From an uncultured Bacteroidales bacterium (lineage in GTDB: Bacteria > Bacteroidota > Bacteroidia > Bacteroidales > FEN-979): a stretch of DNA of 44,061 nt. Location: positions 1-44,061 of the forward strand of contig CAIVAT010000011.1 in the NCBI GenBank assembly GCA_903903985.1. Direction: 5' to 3'. The notes below the pieces were generated by a model. That model searched no databases. It was not told the DNA's origin and saw nothing but the letters and a program-made list of their open reading frames with translations. The position numbers were made by a program, and so were the translations under genes. Below, piece by piece: positions 9,505-17,824 of the stretch (the stretch's first letter is position 1; each line of letters opens with the position of its first letter).

Positions 9505-10242
9505 TTATTCAGAGGCTGTAAATAATTGTGATTCAAGCAGATTTTTCATGTCAAAAAAACCTTTTTTCCCGATCACCCATTCTGCCGCCATGAGGGCCCC
9601 CAGGGCAAAACCTCTTCGGCTTTTCGCGGTATGGATGATCTCAATGCAATCTTCCTCCGATTCGTACCTGACGATGTGCGTACCCGGCACATTGTCGGTG
9701 CGATATGATTTAATTCCAAGCTCTTCCGGGTTCTCTTCGGCTTCCTTTACCCATTTTTCTTTTCGCCCGGTATGCCTGATGATGTCGTTGGCAAGTACAA
9801 TTGCCGTGCCGCTGGGTGCATCCTGTTTGTGAATATGATGGGTTTCTTCAATTGAAACGGAATACTCTTCCCATTTTGACATCAGGCTGGCAAGATAACG
9901 GTTCAAATCAAAAAAGAGATTGACCCCGATGCTGAAATTGGGGGCAAAAAACAGGCATTGATTTCTCGCCAGGCAATCATGCTGAACTTTTTCAAGATCA
10001 TCGAGCCAGCCGGTCGTTCCGATCACCATCGGAATATTGGCATCGAAACAGTGATAAATATTTTCAACAATGCTGATTGGCGTTGAAAAATCTATAGCGA
10101 CGTCGACACCTGCAAGGCGATCTTCATCATTTTCCCAATCTTCAAGGCTATCCATGATGAGGGCAATTTCGTGTCCCCGTTTCATAGCCAGTTTTTCAAT
10201 TTCCTGGCCCATTTTACCATAACCAAGCAGCGCAATTTTCAT
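9505..10242 (-). CDS. dapB: 4-hydroxy-tetrahydrodipicolinate reductase
   Basis: The 245-residue protein has the N-terminal Rossmann motif LLGYGKMG (residues 4-11), the conserved VIGTTGW stretch, and the catalytic/substrate box HHIHKQDAPSGTA. It performs the NAD(P)H-dependent second committed step of the lysine/meso-diaminopimelate pathway in the cytosol, supplying peptidoglycan precursors. Length fits the family. It lies 21 bases after a DUF5683 gene and 46 bases before lepB, in a parA-parB-DUF5683-dapB-lepB order that recurs in Bacteroidota. Confidence 0.96.
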   Translation of the reverse strand: MKIALLGYGKMGQEIEKLAMKRGHEIALIMDSLEDWENDEDRLAGVDVAIDFSTPISIVENIYHCFDANIPMVIGTTGWLDDLEKVQHDCLARNQCLFFAPNFSIGVNLFFDLNRYLASLMSKWEEYSVSIEETHHIHKQDAPSGTAIVLANDIIRHTGRKEKWVKEAEENPEELGIKSYRTDNVPGTHIVRYESEEDCIEIIHTAKSRRGFALGALMAAEWVIGKKGFFDMKNLLESQLFTASE

Positions 10243-10263
10243 AGTGAGGTTCTCATTGATTTA

Positions 10264-10839
10264 TCAGAAATGAAGGCAGAGTTTCAACCCTCCGGCAGGC
10301 CGGTATCCATAACCGGAGGGCATGATTGAAGGTTCAACTTTCATGGTTAACACATGACTGATGTTGAAGGTGTACAAATGCGCATCCACCACGGCATCAA
10401 GTATGTTCAGGGCATACCAGAGCGCTGTCAGCAAAATGCTGATTTCAAGATTTCTGCGATAATATTCACGTGCCGAAAGCAGATCAGCCGTTGTCGTATA
10501 AGGTTTCATCAGGTAGCCATAATTGCCATTCCTGTTCCCATTGGATAATTCGATATAGGCGCATTTGTAATTAAGATATTCATCAGCGTTGAAGTAGATA
10601 AAATAGGCCATGACCCCAAAACCGGCATAAATAATGGGCATTTTCCAGTATTTTTTATTATAGGCCTGGCCTAGTCCAGGCAGGCAGACAGACATGAGTG
10701 TTGCTTTTGTGGGCGAGTGTTCCTTTTCACGGATAGAGTCGGGCAATTCAACGAAGGTGGTGTCTGTTTGAGCAAATAACACTACAGGACAGTTCAGGAA
10801 TGAGATAAAAAATAAAACGACAAGAAGGAATGCCTTCAT
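10264..10839 (-). CDS. DUF5683 membrane protein
   Basis: This 191-residue protein has a signal peptide or first membrane helix (MKAFLLVVLFFISFLNCPVVLFAQ), then the DUF5683 signature: TLMSVCLPGLGQAYNKKYWKMPIIYAG, a hydrophobic helix (FGVMAYFIYFNADEY), SAREYYRRNLEISILLTALWYALNILDAVVDAHL, and a short beta-like tail ending in F. The function is unknown. Its ATG follows the parB stop codon with no gap, so translational coupling is likely. The GLGQAYNKKYWK segment recalls small membrane proteins of the TM2 type. An envelope location is inferred. Confidence 0.8.
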   Translation of the reverse strand: MKAFLLVVLFFISFLNCPVVLFAQTDTTFVELPDSIREKEHSPTKATLMSVCLPGLGQAYNKKYWKMPIIYAGFGVMAYFIYFNADEYLNYKCAYIELSNGNRNGNYGYLMKPYTTTADLLSAREYYRRNLEISILLTALWYALNILDAVVDAHLYTFNISHVLTMKVEPSIMPSGYGYRPAGGLKLCLHF

Positions 10840-11730
10840 TTAGGAATCAAGTTTGGAGATGATCCTGTCGAAATCCTCAGCCGATTTGAATTCAATGATG
10901 ATGGTTCCGGCCCCTTTCCTGGTGAGTTTCAGTTCAATTTTTGAACGGAGCTTATCATGAAGGGATAATTTCGCTTTTTCGTATTTGGCAGGAAGGCTGA
11001 CAGCATGCGTTTCAGGTGTTTTCGGCTTACCCATGTTCCTCACCATCTCTTCTACTTCCCGTACCGATGATTTTCTTTCAAGGATTTTTTTCAGGATCAA
11101 CAGTTGGGATTGTTCATCAGGCACATTGATGATGGCACGCGCATGGCCCATGGTGATCAGGTTGTCCCTGACAGCAACCTGTATCTCTCCGGGAAGTTTC
11201 AGCAGCCGGATGTAGTTTGAGATGGTTGACCTGTCTTTGCCTACTTTTTGACTTAAATCTTCCTGTTTAATCCGGCATTCTTCAAGCAATCGCTGAAAGC
11301 TGATGGCAATTTCCAGTGGATTCAGATCTTCCCGCTGGATATTTTCAACAAGGGCCATCTCCAACATCTGTTCATCATTGGCCAAACGCACATATACAGG
11401 AACCTGCGACAACCCGGCAATTTTGGAAGCCATCAAACGGCGTTCACCTGAAATCAGCTGGTATTTATGATGGCCGATCTTGCGGATGGTGAGGGGTTGA
11501 ATGATCCCGTGCTCCTGAATGGAACCGGCCAGTTCACGCAGTTCATTTTCATCAAAATGGGAGCGGGGCTGAAATGGATTTGGTTCTATTTGATCAACAG
11601 GGACCTGGGCAATATATTCCGCCGAGTAATCGCCGGAAAGCTCTTTCCGGGGGTTTTCAGTCTCTGCATTGTCAAGCAGCGCACTAAGGCCTCTGCCCAA
11701 GGCTTTCTTTTTACCGTGAATATCAGACAT
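10840..11730 (-). CDS. parB: Chromosome partitioning protein ParB
   Basis: The 296-residue protein carries the N-terminal nuclease/CTPase fold with QIEPNPFQPR, the GERRLMASKIAG box (a CTP-binding motif of the ParB family) and ENIQREDLNPLEIA, then the helix-turn-helix (EDLSQKVGKDRSTISNYIRLLKLP) and a short C-terminal dimerisation region. It binds parS and loads as a CTP-gated clamp near the origin to segregate chromosomes and recruit SMC. Its start overlaps the parA stop by 8 bases. I did not find a match to the usual parS palindrome in this window. Confidence 0.96.
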   Translation of the reverse strand: MSDIHGKKKALGRGLSALLDNAETENPRKELSGDYSAEYIAQVPVDQIEPNPFQPRSHFDENELRELAGSIQEHGIIQPLTIRKIGHHKYQLISGERRLMASKIAGLSQVPVYVRLANDEQMLEMALVENIQREDLNPLEIAISFQRLLEECRIKQEDLSQKVGKDRSTISNYIRLLKLPGEIQVAVRDNLITMGHARAIINVPDEQSQLLILKKILERKSSVREVEEMVRNMGKPKTPETHAVSLPAKYEKAKLSLHDKLRSKIELKLTRKGAGTIIIEFKSAEDFDRIISKLDS

Positions 11731-12526
11731 TGATCTCCTTTTCTGCGTTCGTCAGCCTTGTCAGGTCGTTGTTTTGAAGGATTTCCCTGGCCAGGTTCAA
11801 ATAGTTGATGGCTCCGGAACTATTGATATCATGCATCATGATGGTCAGTCCAAAACTTGGCGCTTCTCCCAGTTTGGTGTTCCTGTTGATAATGGTCCTG
11901 AAAACCATTTGCTGGAAGTGAGTCTTCACCTCTTCCACAACTTGTTTTGCAAGGCTGAGCCGGTTGTCGAACATTGTCAGCAGGATCCCTTCGATATCCA
12001 GGCCGGGGTTCAGCCTCGATTGGACTATTTTTATGGTATTCAGCAGTTTGCCGAGACCTTCCAGTGCGAAATATTCACATTGAACCGGGATGATAACCGA
12101 ATCGGCGGCAGTAAGCGAATTAACGGTGATCAGCCCCAGTGAAGGCGAGCAGTCAATGATGATGAAATCATAGTCATCCTTGATTGCTGCCAGTACCTTA
12201 CGCATCATTTTCTCCCTGTTGGGCAGGTTGATCATCTCAATTTCTGCTCCGACCAGGTCGATATGGGCTGGTAACAGTTCGAGAAAGGGGGTGGTGGTAG
12301 TCAGAATGATGTCTTTTGCCTCCACATCGCCTATGATGCATTCGTAAATGCTGGTTTTAATATTCCGGGGATCAAAACCAACCCCTGATGTGGCATTCGC
12401 CTGGGGATCGGCATCAATGAGCAATGTTCTGTGTTCCAGCACGGCAAGACCTGCAGCCAGGTTAATGGCTGTCGTTGTTTTACCTACTCCTCCTTTTTGA
12501 TTTGCAATTGCAATTACTTTACCCAT
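11723..12526 (-). CDS. parA: Chromosome partitioning ATPase ParA/Soj
   Basis: The 267-residue protein has the deviant Walker A KGGVGKTTT (residues 11-19) with the signature Lys, IDADPQANAT (A' motif) and IIIDCSPSLGLIT (Walker B). It is a MinD/ParA ATPase that binds DNA non-specifically in the ATP form and works with ParB. There is no N-terminal helix-turn-helix, which fits a chromosomal Soj rather than a plasmid type Ia ParA. It overlaps parB by 8 bases. The 125-base gap upstream holds two dyad sequences (12582-12599 and 12608-12621). Confidence 0.96.
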   Translation of the reverse strand: MGKVIAIANQKGGVGKTTTAINLAAGLAVLEHRTLLIDADPQANATSGVGFDPRNIKTSIYECIIGDVEAKDIILTTTTPFLELLPAHIDLVGAEIEMINLPNREKMMRKVLAAIKDDYDFIIIDCSPSLGLITVNSLTAADSVIIPVQCEYFALEGLGKLLNTIKIVQSRLNPGLDIEGILLTMFDNRLSLAKQVVEEVKTHFQQMVFRTIINRNTKLGEAPSFGLTIMMHDINSSGAINYLNLAREILQNNDLTRLTNAEKEINV

Positions 12527-12651
12527 GCGGTATTTTAAACAAGATCACAAAATTACATCGAAATAGCAACACCCGGAAAAATGTTGAAAAGTTTTAACAA
12601 CAAAAACCGTCCGGCCGGACGAAATGGCAGCGAAAATAGAGCGTGTGGAAT

Positions 12652-13035
12652 TCAGAGGTTGTCGGAATCTTGCGACAAGTCTTCAAATTCGATCGACCGG
12701 TGGGTGTTGTTGGCTCCCTCCGGATCTTCTTCGCTGATGGCATCAGGAATGGCGTCAACCCGTTCGGGAGCCTTACCCGTGCGGATGAATTCAACAACAT
12801 CGCTCAACCCGTTGGCGAATTTGTCAAAGTCCTCCTTATATAGAAACAACTTGTGTTTCTCATAGAAAAACTTGCCCTGATCATTGTTGAATCGTCTCTT
12901 GCTTTCCGTTATGGTGATATATAATTCATCGCCAATGGTCGATTTTACATCAAAAAAATAGGTTCGCTTACCCGCACGTATAGCCCTTGAGAAAATTTCT
13001 TCCCGGTCCCGGTCTTTACTTTCAATTTCTTCCAT
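12652..13035 (-). CDS. DUF3276 (PUR-alpha-like) protein
   Basis: I place the start at the ATG at 13035 (127 residues, MEEIESKDRDREEIFSRA). An in-frame TTG at 13074 would add 13 residues with no family similarity. The body matches DUF3276: AIRAGKRTYFFDVKST, YITITESKRRF and KLFLYKEDFDKFANGLSDVVEFI. This family has the PUR-repeat fold, and a Borrelia homologue binds nucleic acid as a dimer. The C-terminal 30 residues are acidic and probably disordered. A role as a small RNA/DNA-binding regulator is inference from the fold. It is divergent from nusB across a 150-base region with promoter-like boxes on both strands. Confidence 0.85.
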   Translation of the reverse strand: MEEIESKDRDREEIFSRAIRAGKRTYFFDVKSTIGDELYITITESKRRFNNDQGKFFYEKHKLFLYKEDFDKFANGLSDVVEFIRTGKAPERVDAIPDAISEEDPEGANNTHRSIEFEDLSQDSDNL

Positions 13036-13085
13036 CCTGCAATCTGTTAAATTTAGCACATCAACATCATTCAATTCAGTGAACG

Positions 13086-13093
13086 CAAAAATA
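13086..13093 (-). promoter_or_regulatory. Possible -7 box for the DUF3276 gene
   Basis: The minus strand reads TATTTTTG here (TAnnTTTG, the Bacteroidota sigma-ABfr -7 consensus), about 50 bases upstream of the chosen ATG. No convincing TTTG -33 box lies 19-20 bases upstream, and the region is A/T-rich, so a chance match is possible. Confidence 0.35.
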
Positions 13094-13130
13094 AAAATAA
13101 TATTGGAATAAATTTTATTTCTTATTTCCG

Positions 13131-13138
13131 TAGCTTTG
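13131..13138 (+). promoter_or_regulatory. Likely -7 box of the nusB promoter
   Basis: TAGCTTTG matches TAnnTTTG and leaves a leader of about 45 bases before the nusB ATG at 13188. A TTG at 13103-13105 is the only -33 candidate, with a 25-base spacer that is longer than the usual 19-21. A second match, TAAATTTG at 13178, is too close to the ATG to act for this gene. Confidence 0.45.
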
Positions 13139-13187
13139 CAGCTAATGACAAGTCGATTTTAAATATGTTCTTTTTCATAAATTTGTT

Positions 13188-14150
13188 ATGCTAGGCAGAA
13201 GACATTATCGGACCAAAGTACTTCAGGCGTTGTATGCTTACTTTCAAGGAGGCGAGGCCAAGATAGAAACCGCTGAAAAAAATCTTCTGACCAGCCTTGA
13301 CAAAGTGTACGAACTGTATTTCCTTCAGCTATCTTTTCTCTTGGAAGTCATTCATTTCTACCGGTTCAGGACGGAAGAATCAAAAACCAAGTTTTATCCC
13401 ACCCCCGACGAAATAAATCCAAGCTATAAATTGTCTGAAAATAAGTTGATATTTCAGTTGCAGCATAACCGGCAACTGAATGAGCAACTGGTCAAGTATA
13501 AAATTTCCTGGACCGAAGAACAGGAGATGGTGCGCAAAGTTTATCAGAAATTAAAGGCAAGCAAGGATCTTTCGGAATATCTCAATTCAGGGGTGAACTC
13601 CTATCGTGAAGACCAGGATTTTATTATCAAATTGTTCAGAAAATTTATTGCAAAGTCTTCCGACGTACAGTATTACTTTGAGGAACGCAGCATATTCTGG
13701 GACGATGATTTTGAAGTAGCCGCGATATTTGTGCTCAAAACATTTAAACTCATGTCGGAATCATTCGGTGAGCGGGATTCATTAACCGGGCTCTTTACCA
13801 AGGGCCAGGAAGACGACCCGGATGATGACCGGAAGTTCATCATTAATCTTTTCCGAAAAACGATCATGAATTCGGATGAATCGGATAAACTGATCGATGC
13901 ACGTACCCGCAACTGGGAATTGGACCGGATCGCCCTGACCGATATTTTACTGATCAAAATGGCCCTTACCGAATTGACCAATTTCTCCCAGATTCCGGTG
14001 AAGGTTACCATGAATGAATATATTGAGATTTCAAAGCAGTTCAGTTCGCAGAAAAGCAAACTTTTCATCAATGGAATTCTCGACAAGCTGGTATCAGACC
14101 TTACGGAAGAAAAAAAGATTAAGAAAACAGGCAGGGGATTGATGACATAA
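13188..14150 (+). CDS. nusB: Transcription antitermination factor NusB (long Bacteroidota form)
   Basis: The 320-residue protein begins with MLGRRHYRTKVLQALYAYFQ, as Bacteroidota NusB proteins do. The all-helical NusB core lies in the C-terminal half: TRNWELDRIALTDILLIKMALTEL, then IPVKVTMNEYIEISKQFS and KLFINGILDKLVSDL. E. coli NusB has about 139 residues; the extra N-terminal 170 residues are a phylum feature. NusB pairs with S10 (NusE) and binds boxA RNA during rRNA antitermination. It starts a plus-strand run with porQ 60 bases downstream. Confidence 0.94.
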   Translation: MLGRRHYRTKVLQALYAYFQGGEAKIETAEKNLLTSLDKVYELYFLQLSFLLEVIHFYRFRTEESKTKFYPTPDEINPSYKLSENKLIFQLQHNRQLNEQLVKYKISWTEEQEMVRKVYQKLKASKDLSEYLNSGVNSYREDQDFIIKLFRKFIAKSSDVQYYFEERSIFWDDDFEVAAIFVLKTFKLMSESFGERDSLTGLFTKGQEDDPDDDRKFIINLFRKTIMNSDESDKLIDARTRNWELDRIALTDILLIKMALTELTNFSQIPVKVTMNEYIEISKQFSSQKSKLFINGILDKLVSDLTEEKKIKKTGRGLMT

Positions 14151-14211
14151 TTCATCCCGGGAATAATATTGTACCAGGATTTTCGTTAGAAAATAAACCA
14201 AACAAATCATC

Positions 14212-15275
14212 GTGCATCAGCTACTACGAAAAATCGCCTTGTTGTTTTTCCTTCCCTGCCTTTTTGTCCTTCACTCCTCTGCCCAGATAGGAGGACATGG
14301 AACCTATAAGTTTCTCGGTTATACCAATTCAGCCCGAATTGCAGGACTGGGAGGTAATTTATTGGCCATCAACGACATGACATCACGCTCACCCAGGCCA
14401 ATCCCTCGCTGATCACCGCTGAAATGAACAACAACATTGCCCTGAGCTATGTAAATAATCCCGGAGGGGTCAACTACGGATTCGTTGCATATGCTCATAA
14501 CTTCAGCAGTGTCGGATGTTTTGTCGGAAGTCTGCAGTACATCAATTACGGAAAATTTGACGGAGCAGATCCTGCCGGGAACCTGACCGGTACTTTTTAT
14601 GCATCAGAATACGCACTGAACATCGGGTGGGGACGTAAACTTTCTCCGATTTTTTCGATCGGGGCGAATGGCAAACTGATCTATTCACAGCTTGAAATGT
14701 ACAATTCCTTTGGAATTGCCGTTGACGTTGCGGGCACCTATACCTCCAAAGATCAGTCCTTTACTGCATCCCTGGTTGGACGGAATATTGGTTCGCAGCT
14801 TGTTCCCTACCTGCCCGGACAATACCAGCCGCTTCCATTCGAATTACAGATAGGGCTCTCCCAGAAACTCAAACACATCCCGTTGCGGTTTTCCGAGTTG
14901 CTCACCAATCTTCAAAAATGGGATCTGACCTATTTTGACCCGAGTGATCCTGCCAATACCCCCGACCCGATTACCGGAGTCGTGAACGAAAAATCCGGTG
15001 CAGCGAAGGTTGCTGATGGGATCATGCGCCATGTGGTCCTGGGCGCTGAGCTGACCATTGCAAAAGTGCTGGCCATCCGTATCGGCTATAATTACCAGCG
15101 CCGCCAGGAACTTAAACTGTCTACACATGCAGGGCTCACCGGTTTCTCCATCGGAGCCGGCCTGCGCGTTAAAATGTTCAACCTGAGCTACACCCGTGCT
15201 TCCTATACGGCCGGGATACCGATGAACTATATCACCATCGGTGCAAATCTTCAGGAATTTATTAAAAAACAATAA
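14212..15275 (+). pseudogene. porQ: T9SS protein PorQ, interrupted by a one-base frameshift
   Basis: The first part (GTG at 14212 to a stop at 14412) encodes a signal peptide and the PorQ start (AQIGGHGTYKFLGYTNSARIAGLGGNLLAIND). The second part, in another frame to 15275, gives the rest (NPGGVNYGFVAYAH, SLQYINYGKFDGADPAGN, SEYALNIGWGRKLSP). Reading across a one-base shift near 14374-14378 restores NDxDITLTQANPSLITAEM, as expected for the family. The deletion therefore lies in the stretch aacgacatgacatc. PorQ is an outer-membrane beta-barrel of the PorV/FadL-like group needed for type IX secretion in Porphyromonas. The rest of the frame is clean, so a sequencing or assembly error is at least as likely as a true pseudogene. 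The start is GTG, with no upstream ATG in frame. Confidence 0.85.
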
Positions 15276-15276
15276 G

Positions 15277-16155
15277 GTGCAGGTCACCATCGATTCCCAT
15301 TCCGGCTTTTGCTTTGGCGTGGTTTACGCCATAGAAGTTGCTGAACAGGAGCTTCGTAAAAACCTCGTTTTATATTGCCTGGGCGACATCGTACACAACA
15401 ACATGGAGGTAAACCGGCTTAAACAACTGGGGCTGGTGATCATCACCCATGAGGATTTTCACGAGCTACATGATTGCAAGGTATTGATCCGCGCCCACGG
15501 AGAACCGCCTGAAACCTATAAGATTGCCCTTCAGAACGGGATCGAATTGATTGATGCCTCCTGTCCGATCGTATTGAACCTGCAGAACGTCATCCACCGT
15601 GGATACCAGGAGATGTTGCAGAAAAACGGCCAGATCGTGATTTATGGCAAGGAAGGCCATGCAGAGGTGAATGCGCTGAAGGGGCAGACAAGCGGAACAG
15701 CCATCGTGATCGGCAACGAGGAGGATCTTCCAAAGATTGACTTCCAGCGCCCGGTAAGGTTCTACAGCCAGACGACAAAAAGCGTGGACGGTTTTAAAAA
15801 GATCGTGAACCTGATCAGGGAAAAGATGGAGGAGGCTTCAGGCCTGCAGCCGGTTGATTTCGAATGGAATGACAGCATTTGCCGCCAGGTTTCAAACCGT
15901 TCGGTCCAGCTTAAAGAATTTGCTGCCAGGTTTGATGTCGTGATTTTTGTGAGCGGCCAGAAAAGTTCCAATGGAATGATCCTTTTCAGGGTTTGCAAAG
16001 ATGTAAACCCCCGGACAAACCTTGTTTCCAGTTTTTCTGAAGTTGAACCCGCGTGGTTTAAAAATGCCCAAACCGTAGGAATCTGCGGGGCCACTTCCAC
16101 GCCAATGTGGCTGATGGAAGAGATTGCAAAAGGAATTCAGAAAATCAACAACTGA
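15277..16155 (+). CDS. ispH: 4-hydroxy-3-methylbut-2-enyl diphosphate reductase
   Basis: I take the GTG at 15277 as start, giving MQVTIDSHSGFCFGV (292 residues), because family members begin just before this motif. The GTG at 15241 would lie inside porQ. The three [4Fe-4S] cysteines sit in GFCFGV (C12), IDASCPIVLNLQ and GICGATSTP. The substrate-binding boxes AHGEPP and GKEGHAEVNALKGQ are present. IspH makes IPP and DMAPP in the last step of the MEP pathway. The start is 1 base after the porQ stop, and the stop is 1 base before the recF ATG, so the three genes look co-transcribed. Confidence 0.95.
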   Translation: MQVTIDSHSGFCFGVVYAIEVAEQELRKNLVLYCLGDIVHNNMEVNRLKQLGLVIITHEDFHELHDCKVLIRAHGEPPETYKIALQNGIELIDASCPIVLNLQNVIHRGYQEMLQKNGQIVIYGKEGHAEVNALKGQTSGTAIVIGNEEDLPKIDFQRPVRFYSQTTKSVDGFKKIVNLIREKMEEASGLQPVDFEWNDSICRQVSNRSVQLKEFAARFDVVIFVSGQKSSNGMILFRVCKDVNPRTNLVSSFSEVEPAWFKNAQTVGICGATSTPMWLMEEIAKGIQKINN

Positions 16156-16156
16156 G

Positions 16157-17266
16157 ATGTACCTTCACAAACTGATCGTCACCGGGTTTAAAAATTATTC
16201 GCAGGCGGAGTTTGTGTTTTCCGATAAGATCAACTGTTTTGTGGGGAATAACGGGGTCGGGAAAACAAACCTTCTTGATGCCATCCATTATCTTTCGTTT
16301 TGCAAGAGTTGCTTCACCAGTCTTGATACACAGAACATCCGGCACGGCGATGATTTCTTCGCGATTCACGGGAGCTTCCGGCGCATTGACGGGATGACGG
16401 ACCTGGTGCAATGTATCCAGAAAAAAAATCAGCGCAAGCGGTTTCTCATCAACAAGAAGGAATATGAGCGGCTTGCGGATCATATCGGGAATTTCCCGCT
16501 GGTCATGATATCTCCTTACGATCGCGACCTGATCAACGATGGAAGCGAATTGCGCCGGAAATATATCGACAGCGTGATTTCACAGTTCGATAAATTTTAC
16601 CTTGACGATCTGATCCAGTATAACAAAGCCCTTTTCCAGCGCAATGCATTGTTAAAGTCATTTGGCGACCAGCATTATTTCGATGCCGTTTCTCTTGAAA
16701 CCTGGGATGAACAGATGATCCGCCTGGGTGAGCATATATTCAACAAACGGAATGCTTTCCTCGAACAATTCATTCCGCTGTTTCAGCACTATTTCAGGTT
16801 CCTGAGCAATGGATCGGAAACAGTCGGTATCAGGTACCTGTCACAATGCTGCGGGATTTCTTATCGTGAAGCATTCAATGCGGCGCTTGACAAAGATCGT
16901 GCTGCGCAATACTGCACAATGGGCGTACACAAGGATGACCTTGAATTTCTGCTTGATGATTATCCGGTGAAGAAGTTCGGTTCCCAGGGACAGCAAAAAT
17001 CCTTCGTCATCGCCGTGAAACTTGCCCAGTTTGACTATACCCGGAATGTCAAGGGATTCAAACCGATTTTGCTGCTCGATGATGTATTTGATAAACTCGA
17101 TGACCTGCGTGTATCGCAGCTGATCAAACTGGTTAGTGAAAACAGTTTCGGACAGGTTTTTATTACAGATACGAGCAGGGAAAGGATCAGGTCCATTTTT
17201 GATTCGATGGAAATAGAACATCAGATTTTTGGGATACCTTTGATGGATGGCAGTGAAGTTAGATAA
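16157..17266 (+). CDS. recF: DNA replication and repair protein RecF
   Basis: The start is the ATG at 16157 (369 residues, MYLHKLIVTGFKNYSQ). An upstream in-frame extension to 16124 overlaps ispH and is not family-like. The Walker A GNNGVGKT (30-37), the signature GSQGQQKSFVIAVKLAQ and the Walker B PILLLDDVFDKLD are all present, as in SMC-like ABC ATPases. RecF loads RecA on gapped DNA together with RecO and RecR. The gene precedes a DciA-like DUF721 gene, a pairing common in Bacteroidota and related to the dnaA-dnaN-recF-dciA arrangement elsewhere; dnaA and dnaN are not in the window. Confidence 0.95.
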   Translation: MYLHKLIVTGFKNYSQAEFVFSDKINCFVGNNGVGKTNLLDAIHYLSFCKSCFTSLDTQNIRHGDDFFAIHGSFRRIDGMTDLVQCIQKKNQRKRFLINKKEYERLADHIGNFPLVMISPYDRDLINDGSELRRKYIDSVISQFDKFYLDDLIQYNKALFQRNALLKSFGDQHYFDAVSLETWDEQMIRLGEHIFNKRNAFLEQFIPLFQHYFRFLSNGSETVGIRYLSQCCGISYREAFNAALDKDRAAQYCTMGVHKDDLEFLLDDYPVKKFGSQGQQKSFVIAVKLAQFDYTRNVKGFKPILLLDDVFDKLDDLRVSQLIKLVSENSFGQVFITDTSRERIRSIFDSMEIEHQIFGIPLMDGSEVR

Positions 17267-17341
17267 TGCAGACGATGCAAATATTACAAACAATGCATTG
17301 GGTTTATTCAATGCAATGAATGTTTTGAACTATTAGGTTTC

Positions 17342-17632
17342 ATGCGAAAAACAAATGAAAAGCCTTTAAAGGCTGCAATTGAGGAGTTTCTGGATACTTT
17401 TCACCTGCGTGATAAGCTGAACCAGGCAAAGGTCATACAGGCCTGGGAAAAGGTGGTAGGCGGGATGGTTGCCCGGAATACAAGCCAGTTGCATATACGC
17501 AACAAAGTACTGTATGTGAAGGTTAGTTCCGCTGCCCTGCGCAACGAATTGCTCTTTGCCCGGACGAAAATAATGAATGCACTCAACAAAGAAGTAGGGG
17601 CAGTGGTTATTGAAGATATCGTATTGAATTAA
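17342..17632 (+). CDS. DUF721 / DciA-like protein
   Basis: This 96-residue protein matches DUF721: AIEEFLDTFHLRDKLNQAKVIQAWEKVVG, then RNTSQLHIRNKVLYVKVSSAALRNELLFARTKIMNALN. The fold resembles KH-like DciA, which in many bacteria loads the replicative helicase DnaB when DnaC/DnaI is absent. This is the short form, so the role is by family only. It lies 75 bases after recF on the same strand, which fits a replication/repair context. Confidence 0.85.
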   Translation: MRKTNEKPLKAAIEEFLDTFHLRDKLNQAKVIQAWEKVVGGMVARNTSQLHIRNKVLYVKVSSAALRNELLFARTKIMNALNKEVGAVVIEDIVLN

Positions 17633-17644
17633 CCCCTGGTCTGA

Positions 17645-17822
17645 AGAAAACCACTTAGGCACGAAGACACCCGGAAACACAAAGAATGTCGTTACAAATC
17701 AGTGTCTTAAGAAAACCACTGAGGCACTAAGGGCACGAAGAATCACTGAGAATGCTGAAAGAAATGATACTATATGAACCCAAATCTCAGTGCTAAGTGC
17801 TCTTAGTGCCTAAGTGGTTCAT
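17645..17822. repeat. Degenerate inverted-repeat element between dciA-like gene and the FAH gene
   Basis: Three copies of a motif are present: AACCACTTAGGCACGAAGAC (near 17650), AACCACTGAGGCACTAAGGG (from 17714) and, in reverse, the same motif at 17797-17819. The last two arms form an imperfect 23-base inverted repeat differing at two positions. The interior also holds the opposed pair AATCACTGAGAAT / AATCTCAGTG. There is no coding capacity. It resembles a non-autonomous miniature element or a decayed tandem repeat and fills the intergenic space of two convergent genes. Confidence 0.75.
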
Positions 17823-17824
17823 TT

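Noticed and set aside
10840..13035. Chromosome origin or parS site near parAB
   Set aside because: No parS-like palindrome (TGTTTCACGTGAAACA or near variants), DnaA box cluster or dnaA gene was found.
17645..17822. CRISPR array
   Set aside because: The repeats are inverted, only three, unevenly spaced and diverged; there are no regular spacers or cas genes.
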